Source: Campylorhamphus procurvoides
Taxonomy: Eukaryota > Chordata > Aves > Passeriformes > Dendrocolaptidae
DNA: 64,000 bases
Assembly: GCA_013396655.1 (NCBI GenBank)
Contig: WBMV01000264.1
Location: 1 to 64,000, forward strand
Direction of reading: 5' to 3'
Part shown: positions 1 through 64,000 of the stretch, piece after piece
Layout: each line of letters begins with the position of its first letter
How positions within the stretch are numbered: the first letter of the stretch is position 1
Position numbers and translations under genes: made by a program
The notes under the pieces: model-generated
What the model was told of the DNA's origin: nothing
The model's database searches: none
The model's input: only the letters and a program-made list of their open reading frames with translations

Positions 1-470
1 GGTGCTGGAGCAGTCCAGAGAAGAGCAACGAGGATGATGAAGGGACTTGAGCACAAGTGCTGTGGGGAGAGTCTGAGGGAGCTGGGGCTGTTTAGTCTGG
101 AGAAGAGAAGGCTTAGAGGTGACCTCATCACTCTCTACACCTCCCTGAAGGGAGGTTATAGCCAGATGGGGGTTGGTCTCTTCTCTCAGGCAGCCAGCAC
201 AGCAGTAGGACAAGGGGACATGGCCTTAAGCTCTGCCACGGGGAATTTAGGTTGGATATTAGAAAGAAATTCTTTACAGAGAGAGTAATCAGGCACTGGA
301 ATGGCCTGCCCAGAAAGGTGGTAGATTCACCATCCCTGGAGGTTTTTAAACTGAGATTGGATATGGCACTTAGTGCCATGATCTAGTAAACAGAGTGGTG
401 TTGGATCAAGGGTGGGACTCGATGATCTTGGCGGTCTTTTCCAACCCAATCGATTCTATGATTCTATGAT
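1..470 (+). mobile_element. CR1 LINE 3' fragment, cut by window edge
   Basis: The 3' end of a CR1 non-LTR retrotransposon in plus orientation. It has the typical run of [16 protein letters not shown] coding remnant, the ggactcgatgatctt tail motif and the terminal cgATTCTATGATTCTATG repeat. The left part continues outside the window. No intact reading frame. Confidence 0.9.
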
Positions 471-3400
471 ATGCATAATAGCATATTAATATATTTTAAC
501 ATAATAATATTATTTGATCTACCTTGATATTTTATGTTAAGTGTCACGTCTGACTAACTGTGAAGTTTAGTAAGAAAGTCTTGTATAAGAGGAAGACTGT
601 GCATGTTTGGGCAAAGAAGAATAGTGATTGCTTTAAAAATGATTTTTCATTTATATAATATACATCAGGGGCACGGTACATTTAAGGGGATATTAGAGTC
701 AAATGCTTCCTTATTAAAGTAATGATAAGGTTCTACACAACTTGAGAAACTATACATATTTCTTTGTAGAATTATAGCCATGAAGCATCAAATAAAGCCC
801 ATTTGACTTGAATTCAAAATGAAAAGCAAGTGGTTCTTCTAAAAGTGAACTGTGGAGATCCTTATTAAAGGTCTTTTGGGTTTTGAAAGATTATATGGAT
901 TTGGGGGCAGCTGAACAGCATTATATAAAGTTACTAAATACATAGTAAGCTGAGCAGATGTTGACTGAACACTGGGAAGGTGTGAGAGGGAAGTACCACC
1001 CATTTCCCAGAACGTGCTCTCTGCTAGGCAGGTTCCTCGCTGTAGCTTTGATGTGTAAACAAATTAGAGAGAACCTGTCAGAGTGGTTTGAATGTGCTTG
1101 ACATTTAACTGTTGCACAGCTTAAGCTGCAAATATTTGGACAAGTGAATGGGAATTTGCTTAAAATTTATAAAAGGTAAATGCTTATGGAGATTTTGTCA
1201 GCCTTTAAGCCCCTTGCTGTTATGTTAGTCCAGTTGAGAGCTGCCAGTGGTGGAATGAAGGTGAAATGAAGGGTTATAACACGTATGTTGTACCTATGTG
1301 TGGCTCTAGTTAACCTCTGAATTGACCTAGATAGTGCATATTAGTAATTATTTTAAACATTTCCCTCGCGTAAGGTAGAAAACAAAGAAAACATCCAGCT
1401 CTGTCATGATACAGTGCATACCAAGTCATTTACTGTTCCATAAATCTAAAATTTGCTCCTGTTTTCAGAATGGTTCCAGCTCACTCTTCTAGAATATTTG
1501 TTTCTGTGTATGGGGTGAAAAACAGTAAAAGTTTTATTTACAGAGCAGAACACTAGAGTGAAATAAAGGAAATAGTTACAATTTCTGTGAGTTGTGCTAT
1601 TTAAATTAATTGGGGAGAGATAGAGCCAGTGAACCAGCTGTTCCCTCTTTCTAAAAAGGCCATTGCTCATTAATTAGAATTTGAACAAAAGTTTATTTAA
1701 AAATCCCTCCATGTTGGCTAAATCCAAGGAAATTCATCTTGTACATTTGAATGGAAATGTAAACTCTTTTTATTTGATAACTTTACCAAATAATTGCATT
1801 GTTCTTCCCCTTTTCTTTGCTTGAGCCAAAATTTCCTTTTTCTAGGTTAAATTGATCAATGTATTTTGTAAACTTGTGTAAACTTCAGTTGAATGGCAAT
1901 ATTAGTATTTTGAATTTTACACTTTCAGACTTCAAAGCAGTGTGTCATGTTATTTGCTATAATAATCACAATCTTTTAGGCAAGTAAAAATTTTTGACAA
2001 TAGTAAAGAAGACCAAGGAAGTGCAGCAGATCTGTAGTGGCAAAGCCTCAGGTAGTAGTTTATTCTGGTGCAAATCAGGTTATGCATTATGAGCAAGTTT
2101 AATGTTGAGTGAAGCAGCACTTCAGAGCCTCACATTTGAAGTTCTTGTATTTATAGACTTTGAAAGAACAAGCTTAAGTTAAATTTGTTGAGCTTACAGT
2201 TTGGACTGTATTGCAATACTCTAAAAGGAATTTTTGAAATCAAGTAAATTTTCATATGTGTGTAAATGTAAGAAAGCGTGAATGCCATTTCAGAAAATCT
2301 AGAGGACTGAGAAGGTGGAGAGGATGAAGAGGATTAGAGAATGTTGATTAGTCCTTTTTATACATATTTTTCAGGTGAAACAGGAAATCTTAAACAGAAT
2401 AGTGGAGAGTAAGGGCTTTGCACAAAATATTTCTTCGGATGCTTTTCTCTTTTTCTGATCCTTTTCTCTGTTGAGCGAAAGGTGAAAGAATGAATCAGAG
2501 ATTTATTGGTCCAAGGCAGGAGATAAACAATAAACAGGCTGTGTCTGAATGCCCACTGTACTAACAGCTGATTCACTGTGCTAGGCCAATATACCCTGAC
2601 TCATATGTTTAATTGAAATTTCTGCTCCCTGTTCTTCTTACACGTTGTGGAGCTCCTTCAGATCAACTGAAAAACCCCAACTAAATCACCAGATAAATTC
2701 TTTTACTGGCACAGGTGTTTCTGCTGATATAGGTGGACAACACTGTTTGGGAATTGCACTGAAGTGAAGCTGATGGTGCCGGTAGCATTAATGTTGAATC
2801 AGTCCTGAAATTACTTTAGTGTAGATCAAGTTTCCTGCAGGAATATCCTATATAGCTTCACTATTGCACTTCTCAACTTGTGAGGATAATACTCTGAAAG
2901 TGGTCTGAGAGAAACAGATGGAAAATGTCTTTCTCCTATAATCACTGATCATTATTTCTTGAACATTGCCCTCAAGCAGTTCTATTTGGTGCTGATGAAT
3001 CTGAGGTCATATTTGGATACTGTTGTTAATCTGAGAAATAAAACATTTCTCTAAGACTGAAGAAAACCAGATGTTTCTGAAATGAGGAAAGAAAGACTAG
3101 AAATAATAATCCAAAGAAAGGTAGAAGTGAATTACAAAAAGATAGATGTCATTTGCAGAATGTCTGTACAGAAATTGCATGAGCAGAAAATGTATAAGAG
3201 AAGTTACAGATCTTCCCTTTGGAGGAATTTGGGCCAGGCTCTTTGTGTTTGATTTTGCTTGCTTCATGAACCATAAAAGCAGCTCTGGTCTGATTTTGTA
3301 AAGTATTTGTGCAGGCATCTTTCATGTTTGAAGAGTAGATTCATTGCTTATGTCTTCAAGCTGAAAAAGATTGCATTTAAAAAACTTCCATATTCAAATT

Positions 3401-3630
3401 TGTGATTTTGAGCCTTTAATCTACTAGCTCACCTTCAAACCTCTGTATGTTATGCATTCAGATCATGACACCTATGACATTAAAAGGTTTTGCTCCCATT
3501 CCTATTCAGAATTCTTAGAAGGGGTGACAGACCCAATATTCACTGTGCTATCAGTTTTATTTGGCAATCTTTGCTACCTTGACTGGGACCTCAGATTCTA
3601 TTTATCTGAATATCCAGAAAGATGTTGAGA

Positions 3631-4070
3631 TGCTGGAGTGTGTGCAAAGAGGGATCCAGAGCACAAGTCTTATGAAGAAGAGGCTTAGGAAGCTGGGGTT
3701 GTTTAATTTGGAGAAGAGGAGGTTCAGGGGGAATGTTCCTGCTTTCTACAACCATGCAAAAGGAGATTGTAGCCATGTGGGGGATCAGCCTCTTCTCCCA
3801 AGTATTACATGACAGGACAAGATGAAATGTCCTCAAGTGACACCAGGGGATGTTTAGGTTGGATATTAGGAATAATGTCTCCACCGAGTGGGTTGTCAAG
3901 CATTGGAATTGGCTGCCTGGTGAAGTGGAGGGAGTCACCATGCCTGGAGATATCTGTAAGAGATGTGTAGATATGGCATTTAGGGACTTGGTTTAGTGAT
4001 GGAATTGGCACTGCTGTGTTAATGGTTGGACTCAATGATCTGAAAGGATCATCCACTGAAACTTAATATA
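3631..4070 (+). mobile_element. CR1 LINE 3' fragment, degenerate
   Basis: Starts near tgctggagtgtgtgcaaag and carries the CR1 stretch for LRKLGLFNLEKRRFRGN, then the ggttggactcaatgatctg tail. The terminal ATTCTATG repeats are eroded. 5'-truncated like most CR1 copies. Confidence 0.85.
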
Positions 4071-4549
4071 CTTAAATAATGTTCCCATGTGTACAATGAT
4101 TCACTCCTTTGTAACAGTAGATGGTCTGAGAAAGACTGTTCCTTGGTTTTTATTTTGGGAGTTAAAAAAGCAAAGAAAGAGGAAGAATCCTGTCAGAGCA
4201 CTTTCGGTTTTGCAGACTGAGGAGTTCTCAGAAGCACTAAATGTGTAGAAAGCTGGCAGTGAGGGATGTGGGTGTAAGCAAAATGTTTCACATAGAAACA
4301 AGTGAGCTGGTATCCAGTATTTATGCTGCTGATATCATGCGCTAACATATGGTTCTGTTTATCAATAGTGAGTATAACTATTGGATATAACTCTGAATAT
4401 TATAAATTTCATATCCAAATAATCCAAGTAGGATTAATTTCTAAGACCAGCATCCCATTGTTTAGAAGATGCAGCATTCATAGGCATCTGGTCCTACATA
4501 TATATGGGTATAATGTATCCTACTTGAAACTAACATACTTGTTCTTTTC

Positions 4550-4729
4550 ACTGAAAGGATGGTTAAGCATTGGAAAGGGTTGCCCAGGGAGGTGATGGAG
4601 TCACGATCTCTGGAAGTGTTCAAGCAATAACTGGACATGGCATTTATTGTAGTAGTCAAGGTGGTGTTTGTTTAAAGGTCCAGTGATCCTGGAGTTTCTT
4701 TCCAACCTGATGATTTTATGATTCCGTAG
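4550..4729 (+). mobile_element. Short CR1 LINE 3' tail
   Basis: About 180 bases matching the extreme 3' part of CR1: aagcattggaaagggttgcc, ctttccaacctgatgatttt, and a decayed ATTCTATG end (tttatgattccgtag). Confidence 0.8.
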
Positions 4730-5409
4730 TCTGACACCAGTTGATCGAGTCTCTCTGTTCTGAATCATGCAAAGCACAGAATGCAAAAATAGCTTGCATT
4801 AGCAGCAACGTGTAAATCAGGGTTTTCCATATCAAGGTCAGACAATCCCTTGTGTTTACAAGCATAGTGGGAAGGAACTAGTCAAGGTTTAAATGTTGCT
4901 AACATGGCATTGAAAAAGCACTTTGGCTAGAATATCCAAGGAAACATTCCAATCAATAGCATTTCTTTTTATATTTTTTTTCATTTGTTTCTCTCTTGAA
5001 GAAAACACAAGTATGTCTGTTCTTTAAAATTTGCCCAGGTACAGAACAGGGAAAATTACCTTAATTTGCTTGCCTTTAATTTTTTAATTCACCTTGAAGT
5101 AAGAATTAACAGATATTCATATCAATACACATCACTCAATAATTTTAAGGTTTTTGCACAGCTGAAAGAAGTAACTACAATATAGGTTTTGTGAAGCTAT
5201 TTTGTTTTGTTCTGTTCTGATTAATTTTGGAAATCCCGAGCAACTGATGAATATAAAATTTTTATTCTTCTGCCTTTTTTACATATTCATCCTACAGATG
5301 TGTGGACATTTCCATGGTTTAGAAAATGCTGTGTTAAATGCAGTACATGATTGGTCTCTTCATCTTTTTAGATGCCATATTCAGTGTATTTTTATTATAT
5401 CTTCTCCAG

Positions 5410-62702
<57,293 letters not shown>

Positions 62703-64000
62703 TCACTACCATGCTGCAACAATACCACTGTTTGAAACGGCAGAGTGCAGTTAAAAAATGAAGTTAGAGTCTGGCACCGGTGTGAGGTTCCTTCGTGCTG
62801 TATATACGTTCTTGCTGGGCAGGACGGTTGCAGACTTTGGTGGGCACTGGAAAACAGATGTTTCCAATGGTGACAATGAAAAGCCTTACCTGTGACTGGT
62901 CTGTGGTGAGCTCCAAGGAGAACTGGCACTCAGGAATGTGCAGACACATTGAAAACGTTGACAATGGTTTAAAAAAAGGCAATGAATTTCATGCTGTTCA
63001 GGAAGATACTGGCAGCATAATGAAAACAAAAAATTACCAGTGAACTTCAAGAGTAAGGGCATGACTAAAACCAACTTCCATGATATCCACTACTTATACA
63101 GCTTCTGATTGCTCAGTTCCATCTGTAATGCCTCTAAAGAAAAGAGCAATTGTTGCCTTTGTGGCCATAACTTTATCTTTCAGGCTTACTGTTTTGTCAG
63201 GTTTGTCCTAGTCTCTTGCTGAGATTGTGGATGTGGTCCTACCCTAAAAAAGGGGTCTGTGGCTGCTTAATATATATACTATGCAGTTTAAGATTTGCAC
63301 ATCAGTGTCATTAATTTATCCTTCTAGTTGAAAACCAAAAATTCCAAATTCCAAACGAAAACAGCAGCACTAGGAGAATGCATTACATTGCCCACATTGC
63401 AGCTCTGTGTGAAAATGACACCGCTGTTGAGTTGTCCTTCCACTTTTGTGTGTGGCAAGGCCACCTCCACATGCTCCCAGGATGAAAGGACTGTCATTTT
63501 CATGCTCTGGTGTAGCATGCAGATGTCTAACCGTGTTACTGTTCCCTTTGACCTGTCTGGGCAATGATTCCATGACTTCACAGAATGCTAACTTGAAATA
63601 TTCCCATGCAGTGCAAATGACTTAGTCTTCAAAATGCAATTAACTTTTTTATTGTATGCAAGCTTCTGCAGATCTATATGAGATGTACAGTATAACATCA
63701 TGACTTGCTTGTTCAGGGACGGAGAAGCAGAGCAATTTATAACAATGCTGTTTTTATTGTAATAGTAAATGTTCCAGTAATGTACACTTCTTTTATTGGC
63801 CTAAATATGTCAAAACATGGGAGTTAAACACAGACAAATACATATACAGATTGTATATAAATGCATACACACAGTGGTTACAATTATTATTATCATTATC
63901 ATTATTATTATTATTCCTTCTTACAGTTTGGGGGGGCTTTTTGGACAAAATCACTATAAAAAGTAGATGTTCATGTAAGAATCAAATTTCAGTTTTTATG
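62703..64000 (+). other. ANO3: ANO3 3' UTR, running past the window edge
   Basis: AT-rich sequence after the stop codon, with no long reading frame that looks real. I found no AATAAA or ATTAAA on the plus strand here, only weak variants such as AGTAAA near 63764 and TATAAA near 63857. The cleavage site is therefore probably beyond 64000. An ATT-rich microsatellite lies at 63882-63915. Confidence 0.65.
63882..63915 (+). repeat. (ATT)n-type microsatellite in 3' UTR
   Basis: Imperfect ATT/ATC trinucleotide run in the ANO3 3' UTR. Confidence 0.9.

Larger units (their letters stand above)
471..5409. other. ANO3 intron sequence upstream of first exon in window
   Basis: AT-rich sequence with no coding exon that I can support. 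It holds two further CR1 fragments (3631-4070, 4550-4729). The upstream ANO3 N-terminal exons were looked for by protein sense and splice signals and not found here, but a short poorly conserved exon could be missed. Confidence 0.7.

Noticed and set aside
5338..5409. Open frame continuing 24 codons upstream of the first ANO3 exon in the window
   Set aside because: The residues are hydrophobic and unlike the anoctamin N-terminus, and a good acceptor (ttctccag) sits exactly where family similarity begins.

Overview
This window is a piece of a vertebrate nuclear chromosome, most likely from a bird. It is AT-rich and intron-rich. It carries several CR1 LINE fragments, three of which keep recognisable 3' termini of the ATTCTATG type. 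The anoctamin introns are compact: 23 coding exons lie in about 57 kb. Birds fit best, but other CR1-rich sauropsids (crocodilians, turtles) cannot be excluded from sequence alone. No bacterial-type operon, CRISPR array, tRNA or rRNA gene was seen.

Two protein-coding genes are present. The first is a plus-strand anoctamin (TMEM16 family) gene. I read 23 consecutive coding exons from 5410 to the stop codon at 62700-62702, all with GT-AG junctions and compatible phases. Together they make 2520 nt, or 839 residues plus stop. This is the C-terminal ~85% of ANO3: the cytoplasmic dimerisation domain, all ten membrane helices, the six-residue calcium site and the usual ...HHEWP C-terminus. The N-terminal ~140 residues expected for a full-length protein are not in the window and must lie to the left. 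The sequence alone would also suit the close paralogue ANO4; the nested mucin gene decides for ANO3.

The second gene is MUC15 on the minus strand, nested entirely inside the 16.5-kb ANO3 intron at 33423-49886. Its three coding exons (39318-38634, 37361-37209, 36344-36184) encode 332 residues: a short hydrophobic leader, a Ser/Thr-rich ectodomain with ten N-glycosylation sequons, one membrane helix and a conserved cytoplasmic tail. A CpG-rich patch ending in a perfect minus-strand splice donor at 44990 is a good candidate for its 5' non-coding exon and promoter region.

The rest is intron with CR1 fragments (1-470, 3631-4070, 4550-4729, 23451-24005 on the minus strand, 39580-41607, 47318-48428, 56490-56973, and a doubtful one near 9430-9525) and simple repeats: GATA at 21887, TA at 25628, TG at 35034, a TTTCCC hexamer array at 60297 and ATT at 63882. 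After the ANO3 stop the window holds 1.3 kb of 3' UTR without a canonical AATAAA signal, so the transcript probably runs past the right edge.

I see no undescribed biological system here. The points most worth a second look are the nested antisense gene and its candidate promoter exon, a 106-nt ANO3 intron with tandem acceptors, a G-quadruplex-prone hexamer array, a microsatellite just upstream of an ANO3 acceptor, and probable assembly joins marked by single N bases inside a CR1.
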